Both the position numbers and the translations under genes were made by a program. The notes beneath the pieces are model-generated. The model ran no database searches. It was not told the origin of the DNA and saw only the letters and a program-made list of their open reading frames with translations. This document shows, piece by piece, positions 37,970 to 50,388 of a DNA stretch of 64,000 nucleotides (the stretch's first letter is position 1; each line of letters starts with the position of its first letter). The stretch is from Anaeramoeba flamelloides (taxonomy: Eukaryota; Metamonada; Anaeramoebidae), in NCBI GenBank assembly GCA_027625915.1, contig JANTQA010000032.1, forward strand, positions 8,432,001 through 8,496,000, in the 5' to 3' direction.

Positions 37970-38668
37970 TACTACAAGGAAAATTTAAATACCGAAAATT
38001 AAAGTTAGCCTAAACTATATATTGGATTTCAGTTATACTTCTTTTATAAATTATTTTTTCAAAGTTATCATAATTTTATGTAATAAAAATAGGATAGCTA
38101 TTAAACTCTTGAAAATCTGAATACCCCCCTTTTCAAAAATACCGACTTTTGAAAAAAACACCTATTTTCAGGGTATTTTTTTATTCGAAAAAGTTGAAAT
38201 GAATTAATTTTTGATTGGACATTAATATTGAAAAACGAATAAATGTTAAAGTAATTTGCAGAAAACAATCGGGAACGTATATAAAAACACAAACATGAAA
38301 AAAAATAAAATGATAAAAAATATTCCAAAAACAGATAAAAAATCAGATTTTCAATTTAATTTAGCGATATCTTTTGATTGAAATATTTTGTACTATTTTC
38401 AAATTGAAAAATATGTTTCTTTTTATACTATTAAAAAAATACTTGAAAATTATCTCTCTACTAAGTCAATTAAAAAATTCAAAAATTTTACAATTAAAAA
38501 TGAAAAAAAATATTACTGAAAATTTTAATTTTTTTTTATTCCTATTAATATCTATTAAAGTTGTAAACCTCATTGAAAATTGTTATGTATAATAATGTTT
38601 ATTATATGAGTGTATTACAAAAATACAAAATTTAGAGATTTTTTTTTGAAAAAATTTTCCTTGTAAGG
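37970..38668 (-). mobile_element. Family C, copy 2: 699-bp TIR element
   Basis: Inverted, near-identical copy of 27957-28656. Ends are TACTACAAGGAAAATTT at the left and AAAATTTTCCTTGTAAGG at the right, with TA at 37968-37969 and 38669-38670. The 75-codon frame at 38101-38328 (-) corresponds to the one in copy 1 and also lacks an ATG. Confidence 0.9.
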
Positions 38669-38670
38669 TA

Positions 38671-39258
38671 TAGAAGGGTAATTAATTATTAAATTTGATT
38701 GTAATTGACTTTTAAGTCATTTGCATATATTAAAAATCTGATAATTTAATAATTAAAAAAAAAATATCGCTTAAAACTAAAAAACAGTGTGTTACAATTT
38801 TTGAAATGAACATATCAAAATTGTTATTACTGAACTTTCATTGAAAAAAAGTTATCAAGAAGATTTTTTGCTAAAAATTAAACTTTTTAAAAGGTATATA
38901 TAGTAAAAATTTTCTTAGTGATTATTTGTCTTTTCGAAGATCTTTTTTTTTTCCACATGATCTTTTGCGAAAAAAAAAAAGTACAAAAAAAAATTCAGTT
39001 TGAAAAATATATATATATATATATATATATAAAAGAATATGAAAAACATAAGAAAAAACAAAATTTTGAAAAAACACAACAAAAATTTGCTTAATTAGAA
39101 AAAAAATTGTTAATCGAAAATTTGAAAAGATTTGTTTGATAAGAACTCTGGATGATAGTTGATAAAACTGATAGAACTGTTCGATTTCTTCAATTAAACA
39201 AAAATGCCCACTTGGACTAAAAAAAATATTTGAACATTTCCAATATTATATATTTATA
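38671..39258. repeat. Spacer with a (TA)n microsatellite
   Basis: Holds a perfect TA run at about 39008-39031 and otherwise AT-rich DNA without a gene. Confidence 0.6.
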
Positions 39259-40741
39259 CCCCTTAGAACACCAAATATACTAATTGACTTTTAAATAAAA
39301 TTTTTAATTCAAATTATTATAAAAGGATTATAAGATATAGAATTTATATACAATTATCTCAGAAAGAAAAATTTATAATAAAAAATTGTAAAATAAACCA
39401 TACTTTTAAAAAATAAATCGAAAAAAAATGTTCTATATTTCAAAAATTTTTCTTGATTCTTGTTATTTTATTATTTTTTCATTAGAAATTTCTCAAAAAA
39501 AAATTTTTATTTTATTTTATTTTATTTGAAAAGTTTGTCTACAGATTAAAAACCTCTTATTTTTCATGATTAAAACATAAAATACTTTACTGGGAATTTT
39601 TTGGGCAACATTGTAGCCAAGCATTACCTAAAATTCTTGATTAATAATTTATACATTGCAAAAGATATTTTAAAATCACATAGAAAATTTGTTTTTTCTA
39701 TTGATTACTATCCAATGGGAATATCTATATTAGATTCTAAATGATTTAAAAAGTCAAAAAAACCAAAAATAGTAAAAATTAAAAAAAAATATCAATTATT
39801 TATATGACCCGAACTATTGGCGAATTGTTTTAATTTGTAAAAAATCTTGTTTGAAAAAATTTCAAAATTTTACAATGAAAAAAAATATTTTTTTTTTTTT
39901 AATCTTTAATTTATAATTTTTAAAATCCAGAAATAAAATAAATAAAATCATTGAATAATTGACCATAGATCAAAAAATATTTTACAAGATCAGTATTAAT
40001 TTGGATGGAAAAAATCAAATTTTTACATAGAAAACAAAATTCAAAAAAAAAAAATTGGTTTTCAAGATTATTTTATTATCTTTGAATAATATTTAAAAGT
40101 TATTATTATTATTATCATTATGAAATTTATGGTTGATTACTTTATCTATTAAAAAAGTTTTTATTTGTTTAATACAAATATTATAAATGAAATTATTTTA
40201 CATTTTTTTTTGTTTTTTTTGTTTTTTTTTCAAGTATTTTCTATTTATTAAATAGAATTCTTAGAAAATCATTCATATTAAAATTTTAAATATCGCCTAA
40301 AGTTATGAATTTCATTTTTATCTTGATTTGGTATTTACTAAAATTTAACTAAAAAAAAATTAAATTTTTTAGTAATTTATTTTACTATTTATTTATTTAT
40401 CATAAAATTAACAACTTTTTTTGAATTTTATCATTTAAAACCAATATATTGGGTGTTTAACCACCATTATTGTAATAAAATTGGTTTATTTAAGAAAAGA
40501 AAAGAAAATAATAAAAATATGTAAAGAAAATGTAAAAAATGAATTCTTAATATTTTATAATCTTTTGAAAATACAAACACAATAACCTAACTACTTGTGA
40601 TTTTAACTATTTTGACTTTAAATTTTAAATAAAATCTGGATTGAAGACAAATAAGCGAATAAATATATTAAAATATCAATGTCATTTAACGAATGTTTTA
40701 TTTTAAACTTGATAAAATTTGGGCAAACACAGGGTTGTGGG
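39259..40741 (+). mobile_element. Family A, copy 3: 1.5-kb TIR element
   Basis: Same orientation and order of blocks as 19158-20654. The left end CCCTTAGAACACCAAATATA is bordered by TATATTTATA and the right end is decayed (GGGTTGTGGG) before TATATAC. It is more divergent than copy 2, with no coding sequence. Confidence 0.8.
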
Positions 40742-43700
40742 AATATATACTATATCTTAATTGTGGATAATTGAACAAATCCTTTTTTTATATCTAAAAA
40801 GGTAAAAAATCTATTTTTTTACAACATTTCTATTTATTCATGTCCCGTTCACTAATCAGTATAGAGATATGAAAACAAAATTCCTCAAACTGGAATAATA
40901 TCTATTACAAAAACATTCAAGTGAATTTCGCCAATATGAAAAAAGTAGAGCAGAAGAAAAATTCAGAAAATTCACCTTTCCAAATGTTTACAAATAAAAC
41001 GGTAAATCTGAGAAAATTTAAAATGCTTAAATTTTGTTTTATTTGGTAACCCGAATTCCTTTTCAATTCTAATAAGTTAAATATTGTTTAAAAGTTTGGT
41101 TATTTGTTTATAAATGGACAAAAAAAAGATGTTAACAAATATTTCAAAATGAGAATTTCTTCTACTGTTTTACGATTAAAACAAAGTAGAGAATTTTTTA
41201 TATAATAGAAAAAGATAGTTTTGGAAAATTTTTGTGTGATAAAAATTGCTTTTAAAGAACACCCCTTACGGGTCTAGTAACCCTTATTAATTTATTTTCC
41301 CAAAGGTAAGAGAGAAATTATTTACACAAGGAAACAATTGAACCCCAATAAGCAACTTGATTTATTAAATTTAGAGAGATATGTTTATCATTATTAAAAA
41401 GAATTCATTTTCTCAATTATATTTCAGTCAAAAGATCTTGATCCTTTTTTTTTTGAATTTTTGTAATCAAATTAGAAAAAGAAAAATTTGCAAAAAAAAA
41501 TAATTTGAAGATCCCTCACTTTTTAGTGATTTCTGAGAGATTTTATAAACAAATAATATTGAACCTTTAATCTTATTTTTAAAAAATACAATAAAAATAA
41601 ATCAAATTATAAATCCTTGAAGAAGATCCCGAAAAAAATAATCATTTATTTTTATTCACAAATATTTATTAAATTTCTTGAAATTTATAAGATTAGGAAT
41701 ATTTTTTTCCCAATATCTAGAGAATAAACAATAGAAATATTAGTATTAAAATCGGTTATTTGAGAATACATATTATTTTTATTATTATTAGAATTATTAA
41801 TTTAAATTACTGTTGCCAAAATAATAGGTAAAAAAAAATAAACTATTATTCGAAATAAAACGTGTAGTTATTTGTTATAGAATACTGATAATCAAAAAAG
41901 TCAATGATACTGACAACAAAAAAATACACAAAGATGACATTGATTTCGAAAAGTTCGATTTTTTATTTTTATTTATTTATTTATAGAAAGGAGTAATTAA
42001 AAAAAAATCATCAAATAAAAAAAATTTCGATTATTTAAAAATAAATTCGAAAAATTAAGGAACAATTTATAACATTTAACTTGAAAAATCGAGTAAATTT
42101 TTAGAGAAATATTATTATATTAAACCAATATAAAATTTCAAATAAAATTGACTAAATTTCGAAAAATTTTTCACAAATTGTATCCCTAATTTAAAATTTA
42201 CTAAAAATATAGCCGTTCCAAGGCTACCATAAAGTTTTAAATATTACGCAATTGGATTTTCTATTCTTATTTCCGACTTTTTTGAAAATGAAAAATAAGA
42301 ATAGAAAACTCAAATGTGTTTTATTTAAAATTTTATGGTAGACTTGGAAAAACTGTATCAATTTTTTTATTTTCAAAATTGATTTTAACGTACATGTACC
42401 AATAGTTAATAATTAAAAGATACCTTGGAACAAGAAAAAAAAAAAAAAGAACTGATGATATTTTTTGAAACTCAGATTATAGTTGTTGGGTACTTTTTTT
42501 TTTTTGATCACTGTAGGAAAATTATTAGGATCAGGTAGTTTTATTTGTAGGAAAATCTTTAAAAAATTGAGAAATAATGGTAAAATCTATTGATACATTT
42601 AATCTTTTGTTGTTAATAACCCACTTGAGCTAATTCAGAATTGTGTATTAATTATTGATTATAAATAACCAAATTAAAAAGTATTTATTTTGATTATAAA
42701 TTGTATTTTCCAGGTTTTAAAAAAAGTATTTTTGGAGGATTTTTAATTTTGATGATTTGGTTTTTTTTCTCAGATTTTTTTGCTCAATAAAAAGAAAAAA
42801 ATGATTTAACCTGTTCTTTGAATCAAAAAATTATATTTTTTACAAGTTTAAAATTATAATTGATTTTTTTTGAAATTAAGTAGATTTTTTTACTGAATTA
42901 TTCGAAAACTTTGAGGTTTTATTTTTTAAAGTATATTTTTGTACACAACTCTTTCATAAAACAATAAGATTTCTTCCTTCTTTCAAAAGAAAATGATTTT
43001 TTTTTGAAATAAATTGAGAAATATGTTTAATTTTGAACTTTTCAAAAATGATAAAAATGAATCAAACTTTTAAAAACAAGAATTCATTTCTGAAAATAGC
43101 TTTTAAAGTAAGTTTGCCTTTTGTGGTAATCATATTTTTTCTTGGTTTTTCAATTTCATAATTTGGCAAATTTTTTTAAATAAACAATAAAATTTACTCT
43201 AAGATTTTTTTTTAATTTTTACTATTCCCTTATAAATTGATCAGACTATAAACAATGAGAAACAAAACTATTTATCTATTTAATGAACAGTTTGTCCAAT
43301 TCTAGTTCCCACAAGGTTGATTTTCAAACCTAGAACAAATCTCTATTTTTCAGGTCTTTATTCCTAATTTGTTTCAAATTTTACAAAGTACAAAATAAAA
43401 AACTCCTTTTCCCTAATTTTAACCAAAAGCCAAGATTGTTTTTTAAAAGTTTGCTTGTTACATTTATAAAATACAATGAATTATCTTTTGCAAAAATTCT
43501 GAGGATTGATGCACATCGCTTATATACAAATTCCAAAAGTTGTTATTCAAACTGAATATAATCTTCTCTTTGGAGGTATTTCATCTCAGAAAAGAGAGAA
43601 CACCGTTTGTTTAATTCCCTTAATTGAATACAAATATTTTTTGTAACTCTGCAAAAGTATGAAATATAAATTTGTTGATGAAAGGCAAAAGGTGAATTAA

Positions 43701-43750
43701 AAATAGTCATTTTTCTCAAATTTTAGATTTGGGTGATTTTAGTTTTTGAA
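40742..43750. other. 3 kb without a recognised gene, upstream of the DENN gene
   Basis: AT-rich DNA. It contains a 144-bp foldback (42212-42355) and a short GGGTCTAGT stretch near 41270 reminiscent of the start of family G. A possible splice acceptor (TTTTAG) at 43721-43726, just before the start codon, leaves room for an untranslated first exon. Confidence 0.45.
42212..42355. mobile_element. 144-bp foldback (palindromic MITE)
   Basis: The arms of about 57 bp at 42218-42274 and 42290-42347 are inverted copies (CCAAGGCTACCATAAAGTTT against the complement of the right arm CCAAGTCTACCATAAAATTT) around a 15-base centre. TA borders both sides (42210-42211, 42356-42357). No other copy was seen in the window. 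Confidence 0.75.
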
Positions 43751-46700
43751 ATGGCAACTCTAGAGGATCAAATTACACAAGTCTTTGAAAAGTTTTATTA
43801 TGTGACTTATTCTTCAGAGAAATTAAAAAACAAAACAAATGACTTCAGCTATCCAGAGATCGAATTAAAATACAATTTCCCCAAACAAAAAGAAGACTCA
43901 ATAATTGAAAGAATTTATCCATTTTGTTTCCCAAATTTGGAATTGTACACAACACAGAACGAACCAATAAAGTTTGTTGTTTTTTTAGGATTCAAAGAAA
44001 AAAAAAAAAAAACAAAAAAACAAAAATAAATTTGCTTATTTACTTTTTTTTTTTTTTCATTAAAATCTTTAAACTCCGAAATATTTAGGGAACTTTACAC
44101 CTTTGTTCTAACCGACTTAGATGGGTCAAGGCTCCATTCTCATTGTCTTTTGTTTTGTCCAAATAGCACAAATAAAAAACCAGAAAGTCTTATTTTTGTG
44201 AGTAAATTGTAAGTACCAACCACCAATAATTCGCACTTTGACAATCTTCTTCAATTATTAAAAAAACAAACACACACACCTTCCCTTTAAAATCCATTAT
44301 CTTCAATTGATCCGTGTTTTGTACTTTTCTTTTTTTTTTTTTTTGTTTTTTAACATTCAAAAAAATCATTCTTTTCTACCTTTTCAACCAACAAACAGAA
44401 CGCAAATAAATTTTTTCACAACACTCTTGGGACTTGTGTCTCTGAAAAAAGCTTTTAATTCGTCTCACTTTGATCTTTTTTTAAAATCAATTCGTTCTTC
44501 AGCTGTGCCACAACTTGGTGAAACATTTAAAGTTTCTATCCCTCGTTCCTTAAGCATACCAAATGATTTTTTTGAATACACAAGACCAAATACTTTGCTT
44601 GGTGGTGTAAGTTTTTTTTTGTTCGGTCTCCTTTTTTAATATTTTTTTCAAATTTTTTTTTATTTTTTTTTTGTCTTTTTTTCAATTTAAAAATTCTTAT
44701 TTTTCAAAGCAAAATTTTATTCGTTTTTGATTCGTTGTAAAAAGTTTTTACAAATACCATTAATTGAAAAAATATTGTTATTGAAAAATAAATGGAAAAA
44801 AATAATCCTTTTGCTAATTATAAAGAAAACAAAAAAAAGATTTTCCATAAATCATAAAAGCCCCAAACTCGGCAAGGAAAATTCAAACAGAAACAAAACT
44901 GATCCTATTCCGAGTGTTTAAATATACTTTTGATTTTTTAAAACAATTTTTGGAATAGAAAAATGAAAATTTTTGTACAATTTATTTTTCAAATGACCGT
45001 AATCCTGTAATTACCAATAAGGACTAACGAAAAAAATTCATTGCTTATAACGTGAATTCCAAAACGTTGTGGAAATATACAATTTGTCTCTTGAGATCCA
45101 GAAGAATTATTAAAATTGCAAATTTTTAGGAATTTAAAATTTTGCCTGATCTTATTCTAAGGTGTAAGTTGATACTTGATTTCCAAAACCCAATCAGTAT
45201 TCTTCGAAGGCGAGTGTTGTCTGGTTTCGAATAAAACCCATTGGAAAAAATTAAGTTTTGAATAGAACAGTTGGGTTTTGGAAATCAGTTACCAACTTAA
45301 ACCCCATTCCAAAAATTTGAACACAACCAAAACCAAAAATAGACAAAAAAATCTCAATTTATTGTATTTTTCGGATTTATTGTTAAGAAATAAGTGTTGG
45401 ACACTGGGTCTGGTAAAGAGAGAATTTTGAAGTGACTAAATTTGTGTCTTCTAATTCAAAGAATTTCTAAAATAAACTATCTTTCATAATAATTGGTCCA
45501 TTAAAAATCAAATTTTAAAGAAAAATATTTTTAATAATTGAAGTTATCTATTATAATATAAAAATTTAGATTTTAATATTCAATACTATACTCAAGAGAT
45601 ATTTATTTTTTGTCTAAAAATAAAAGAAAAAAAAATTAAACTGTTTAAAAAAAATTGGTACATTAATTTTTTTTCACTGCTCTACATAAAAAATAGAAAA
45701 TTACAAAAAGTAAAAAACCCATTTATATATTCTCCTTCCATTTGAATAACTAAATCTAATCTCTTTTTCATATTTGAAACCAAATTTTTCATTAATTCAT
45801 CTGTTACTTTCCAATTTTTCATTTTCATTTTCCATTTTAACAAAACACTGTTGAAAAAATAAAAAAGAGAAAAAATGATTTATTTGCAAACTTTTCATTG
45901 TGAGAGGAAAAACTTCAAAACAGTACAAAAGCAATTCATTATTCAAATGTAAGATGGGCCATTTATTATGAAATTTAGTTTAGATACAGCCATTAGAAAA
46001 ATTTTAAACTCAATTTAGTTTTCTAAAATATCATAAAGAGTATAAAAATTGAAAATAAAAAGAGAGAGAAGAGAAAAAAAAAGAAAAAAGTAAAAAATAA
46101 TTGATATGAGAAATTTGAATCATTTTAATCCAAATGAATTTTTGCATGTTCGTGATTAGGGGATTATTTGATTTGAGCACCTTTTTTCTAATGGCGTGTT
46201 GAGTCAATTTATTGTATTTTTCAAAACTTAATATTAAATTACGTCAAGTTAACTAGAGTATTAATGTTTTTATAATTAACCCTTTGATAAAAATAAAAGA
46301 AAAAAATATAAAACGCAAAAATAAAAATAGGTGCGCTCAGAATGATTAAACGAGAGGAAGAAAAAATTTGTATAGGTAAATGTGTTGAAATTTCACCAAA
46401 AATTGTAGATCAATCAAATGATAAGATACCATCAATTGGTTGTATGTGACTTTTCTATTTAATAAAACCAACACTAAACTCATATCAACTATTCGGAAAA
46501 AATTTTTTCCTGATCTAACAAAATAGATTAAGTATCTGGAAAAAAGGAAATGAAAACAAAAAACAAAAAAGACAAAAAATAAAAAAATTGTCTGAAAAAT
46601 CAAAATTATTTCCAAATTGAATGGAAAGTGTAGTATTGTTATCCTTCCAACAGTTTTAACCGTGTTCAAATTTTTGGAATTTAGTTTACAATTAAAAAGA

Positions 46701-49700
46701 TCTGAGAATGCCAAATTTTAAATTCCTAAAAAATTTGGATTTTAATAGTTCTTCTGGATCTAAAGAGATAAATTGTATAATTCCAGAATGTTTTAGCACA
46801 CGCATCACAAATAGTGTTTTTTTCGTTAAACCTTGACAGTAATTACAGGATTACAGTCTTTTAAAAAAGAAAAATGAACACAATTTTTATTTTTCTTTTC
46901 CAAAAATTTATACAAAATATCAATGAGAAAAAAAAAATACATTGTAATCCATTAAATCGCAATAAACATTTCTTTTCTGAGAATTTCAAGTGAATCTATT
47001 TTGGAATTCAAATGAGGTTTTATTGTTGAAAATACAAAATGAAAATTTTGTTCATTTTATTCCTTAATTTCTTGTAAAAACATGCCTAGAACAAATTGCT
47101 TTGATTTTACAAAAAATTTCACAGAATTGTTTTTTTCTCATCTTGTGAAAATTCTTAATTAAAAATAACAACAAAATGATTCTTCTGTTGTCTGGATAAA
47201 ACAAAACCGGTTATTTGTAAAAGAAAAACCATTGTAATAATTACCAAACTAATATTTTATTTGGTACGGCTAGTGTAGGTATGTACAGTACCCCCAATAA
47301 CCGTGTTTTGAAAAATGGTTGTGTTTTTGAAAAAAAAAAATAAATTTTTGTTTTTACAAATTTTGGAAAATAAATTCGAGTTTTCAGATTTTAAATCTGG
47401 GACTGTTTGAATAACTATTTTTTTAGAAACAAGGATTAGTTTCCAAATTATATTTCAAAATATTTGTTTGTTTGATCACATAATTTGTGAAATTTTAAAA
47501 AAATACAAATCTTGGAAAGCAATAGAAAATGATCTGTTAAGCCAAATGTCAAAATGTTTGACTTTACCAGGATTTTTTTGAATAATTGATTTTTTTCTTT
47601 TTAGAGGTTATTCAAAATACTTTAATTATTTCAAAAAAAAATAATTACAAAAAATAAAAAAAACAACAAATCATATAAAAAAAGTCCTGAAAAATTAAAC
47701 ATTCTTTTAAAAAAAAATATTTAACTTTAAAAAACACTATTAAAACCTCTAAAACAACAACAACAACAACAAAACAAACAAATAGATAAATACAAAAGAT
47801 TTGTTTACAATTTTTGATTCCAAACAATTGATTTGTTTATTTGCTGCGTTACTTTTTGAACGAAGAGTCATTTTCACATCTGATAGCTTAACAAAATTAA
47901 CCACAACAATCTATTCATTTGTTGGGCTTTTATATCCGTTTGAATGGGCACATGCACTAATACCTATCATACCTTCAAATATGATTCATGCATGCTGCGC
48001 GCCATTTCCATACATAATAGGAATTCATAAATCTTTGTTAAGCAAGGCTGAAGACGTCATTGAAGAGGAATGTGTTTATGCAGATCTTGACACTCGTGAA
48101 GTTGAAATGGATCCGGTTGATCTTGTCTTGTTACCCTCAAGATTGGCTACCAAATTAATGGATTCCATAAAGAAGCATCGCAAAAAGCTGAAGGCATCTG
48201 GTGAATTTGATCAAGGTTTAATTTTAAGGGAGTTTTTAAATTTCTTTGTATCAATTTTCTATGATTATGAAAGCCATTTCCAGATGAATGAAACAAACAA
48301 CGAATTTGAATTTGATTTTGAATCTTTTAAAAAAAAGAAAAATAAAAGCATTAAAAGGTTTTTATTAGCATTTTCACAAACTCAAATGTTTGAATCCTTT
48401 TTTAGGAATAAAGAAATGCAAATGAAAAATCAAAAAGATGATACAAACTCATTTTTTGTCGATATGGTTAATCAATATAAACAGACAGAAAATAACAATT
48501 CTGGAAGTAATTTTTTGAAAGGATTGTGGAAAAGAAAAAATTCTATAAAAAAACAGGATCGAAAAGAAATTGGATTAGACAAAGATAAAGATACCGAAAA
48601 TGAAAACGAAAACGAAAATAAAAATGAAAAAGAAAGTGAAAATGAAAATAAAAATGAAAAAAAGAAAGACGATAAAGAAATTGAAATTGAAAAGGGTAAA
48701 AATGAAAAACATAAGGATAATAAAACAGAAACAACCCCAGTGGAAGAAACAACAACAACAACATCATCAAGAAATAGACGTAAAAATACGGTCTCGGAGA
48801 AATTTAAAGGGTTCTTTAATAGGAATAAAAAATCATTACAATTAGAGTTTGAAGAAGTCGAGGAAGAAGAAGAGCAAGAAGAAGAAAAAGTTGAAGATGA
48901 ACGATTGTTATCAGTCATTCAAGGCTTTTGGAGTGGGAATAAAAATAAATTTAAAGAATCTCGATTTTCAAAAAGGAAAAGGAAAAATTCAAATACTAAA
49001 AATAAACCAAAAAATCATAAAAGAAATGACGACTTAAAAAATATAAGATCTCAAGCAAGTTTAAAATTAATTGAAAAATTCGAAAATCTATCCTTACAAA
49101 ATGAACAAAGAAATCAAACCTTAACAAGAAATTCTAAAAATAAAAATTATAAACATTCAAACAATAAATATACAAATAATAAATATATTCCAAGAAAATT
49201 TTCACAAAATAAAACTCAAAAAACAATCAAAAAAATCGAAAATAATAGTAATAATAACAATAATTCAACAAAAAATAATAAAACAAGATTTAATTTAAAT
49301 AATCAAAAACAAAACATTAAATTTTCAAAAATAGCAAGTAATTTGGGTTGGAAAAGTAATAAAACAGAAGAAGAAAAGCAAAGAGAACTGGAAAAAAAGA
49401 AGCAAAAAGATTTGGAAAAAAAAAAAGAAATGGAAAGAAAAAAGCAAAGAGATCTTGAAAGAAGAAGGGAATTGGAAAGGAGAAGGCAAAATGAAATAGA
49501 AAAAAAAAAAAACAAAAAAAAGAAGAGAAACAAAAAGAAATGGAAAGAAAAAAGCAAAGAGATCTTGAAAGAAGAAGAGAATTGGAAAGGAGAAGGCAGA
49601 ATGGATTAGAAAAAAACAAACAAAAGAAAGAAGAAAAACAAAAAAATCCGCCGAAAGTACAGACGCAATTATCAAAAGGATTTAGTCGATTCTCAAAAAT

Positions 49701-50388
49701 GTGTTCCAAACCTTCAAAAACCCTAACTAATCGAAATAATAATAAAAAAAAAACTTCACCAAAAACAAAAAATCAAAAACAATCTATTGTCAGCAATAGA
49801 ATTAAAAATTATAATACATTAACCCAAAACAGTGAAACGCAAAATAAACAAAACACGAAAAATTTTACGAAATTTAACTTGAAAAATAAGTTAAAAATAA
49901 GTACCAAAAAGAAAAAATCAACAAGCCAACAACCCGAAAATAAAAATAATGGTTATGTTAAAAAACATTCTTTATCACCCCGGGCTCCTAAATTTTCATT
50001 CCAAAGTAAATCGCCCACTTCAACTCCTAATTATAACAAATTAAAAACTTATAATAGCTTTAGTGACGGATTAAATAAAAATGCAAACAATAATTTTAAC
50101 AATGGTCGTAACAACAACCGAAGCAATAATAATATATATAGAAAGAATTCAAGTAATTTTAGCCAAAATAATTATAGAAATAATTTTAATAATAAAAATA
50201 ATTCTCGAAATAATAGCTATAGTATTTCTCATAATACCATTAATAATATTAATAATCAAAAAAAAACATTTTCTAATAATTCTGAAAATAGAAATCAATT
50301 TAATAGAAATCCAAAAAACCAAAAAGTGTTTGTTTTAAAATCAAAGAATTATCCATATTCAAATAATAGCAATACAAATCAAAAATAA
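43751..50388 (+). CDS. DENN-domain protein (connecdenn/DENND1-like Rab GEF), four exons
   Basis: Inferred exons are 43751-43971, 44089-44208, 44399-44606 and 47786-50388, all with GT..AG borders and matching phases. Exon 1 begins MATLEDQITQVFEKF and contains the uDENN piece (YPFCFPNLELY). Exon 2 completes it with FVLTDLDGSRLHSHC. Exon 3 carries FFTTLLGLV and VPQLGETFKVSIP. Exon 4 gives the DENN core (CLFAALLFERRVIF, GLLYPFEWAHALIPIIP, CCAPFPYIIGIH). The order and the CCAP.PYIIGIH signature resemble DENND1 proteins, which catalyse GDP release from Rab35-type GTPases on endocytic membranes. A long Lys/Glu/Asn-rich tail with near-identical RRRELERRRQN repeats follows. Within that tail the frame shifts by one base in the A-runs at about 49500-49518. 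Beyond it the repeat and an Asn-rich end continue to the TAA at 50386. Intron 3 is 3.2 kb and full of transposons. The exact 3' end of intron 3 (AATAG at 47781-47785) was chosen because it keeps phase. Confidence 0.8.
45184..45299. mobile_element. 116-bp foldback beside family I
   Basis: TAAGTTGATACTTGATTTCC at the left pairs with the complement of the right end (TAAGTTGGTAACTGATTTCC), followed in both arms by AAAACCCAA. It shares the TA at 45298-45299 with the end of the family I copy, so one inserted next to the other. Confidence 0.7.
45300..46681 (-). mobile_element. Family I, copy 3: longest member (1.38 kb) with transposase relic
   Basis: On the minus strand it begins AATTCCAAAAATTTGAACAC and ends TTTGGAATGGGGTT. 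TA borders both sides (46682-46683, 45298-45299). The outer parts match the 522-bp copies at 51658-52179 and 63473-64000. The middle (about 45373-46203) is unique to this copy, lies between 19-bp direct repeats and contains the transposase-like remnant. Confidence 0.75.
45682..45847 (-). pseudogene. Relic of a Tc1/mariner-type transposase C-terminus
   Basis: After a splice-acceptor-like TTTTTTCAACAG the minus strand encodes about 54 residues ending in a stop, with the core ELMKNLVSNMKKRLDLVIQM followed by EGEYINGFF. Tc1/mariner transposases end with a segment of the form L..LV.SMP.R...VI...G..I.Y, which this follows closely. No DDE catalytic part is recognisable upstream. It is a fragment of an ordinary DNA transposon. 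Confidence 0.5.
47312..47470 (+). repeat. Family N repeat, copy 2 (in DENN intron 3)
   Basis: Direct copy of 28983-29155, sharing GGTTGTGTTTTTGAAAAAAA, TTTTTGTTTTTACAAATTTT and CAAATTATATTTCA. It is preceded by TACAGTACCCCC, a possible CAGT-type end. Confidence 0.65.
49425..49610 (+). repeat. Coding tandem duplication in the DENN tail
   Basis: A unit of about 115 bases encoding ERKKQRDLERRRELERRRQN plus a Glu/Lys spacer occurs twice (from about 49431 and 49540). The two copies are nearly identical and are separated by A-runs in which the reading frame changes. Confidence 0.75.

Larger units (their letters stand above)
44993..46862. mobile_element. Family M: TIR/foldback element split by two later insertions
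   Basis: The left arm 44993-45180 and right arm 46700-46862 are inverted repeats of about 165 bp. Shared blocks are GTAATCCTGTAATTAC, ATATACAATTTGTCTCTT/TTATACAATTTATCTCTT, GATCCAGAAGAA and TTTTTAGGAATTTAAAATTT. Everything between is a foldback (45184-45299) and family I (45300-46681), so M itself is little more than two arms. Confidence 0.75.
44607..47785 (+). other. Giant third intron of the DENN gene, filled with nested transposons
   Basis: The donor GTAAGT is at 44607 and the acceptor AATAG at 47781-47785. The other introns seen in this window are 117, 190 and 122 bases. The excess length here is accounted for by family M (about 44993-46862), a foldback, family I copy 3 and a family N repeat. 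The frame at 44727-44921 has no DENN similarity. Confidence 0.7.

Noticed and set aside
46346-46714. A 122-codon minus-strand frame
   Set aside because: It overlaps the end of family I copy 3 and crosses into family M. The frame is not open in the other I copies.
48472-49709. Several long minus-strand frames opposite the DENN tail
   Set aside because: They are Phe/Ser/Leu-rich mirror images of the Lys/Glu/Arg-rich coding strand and have no independent features.
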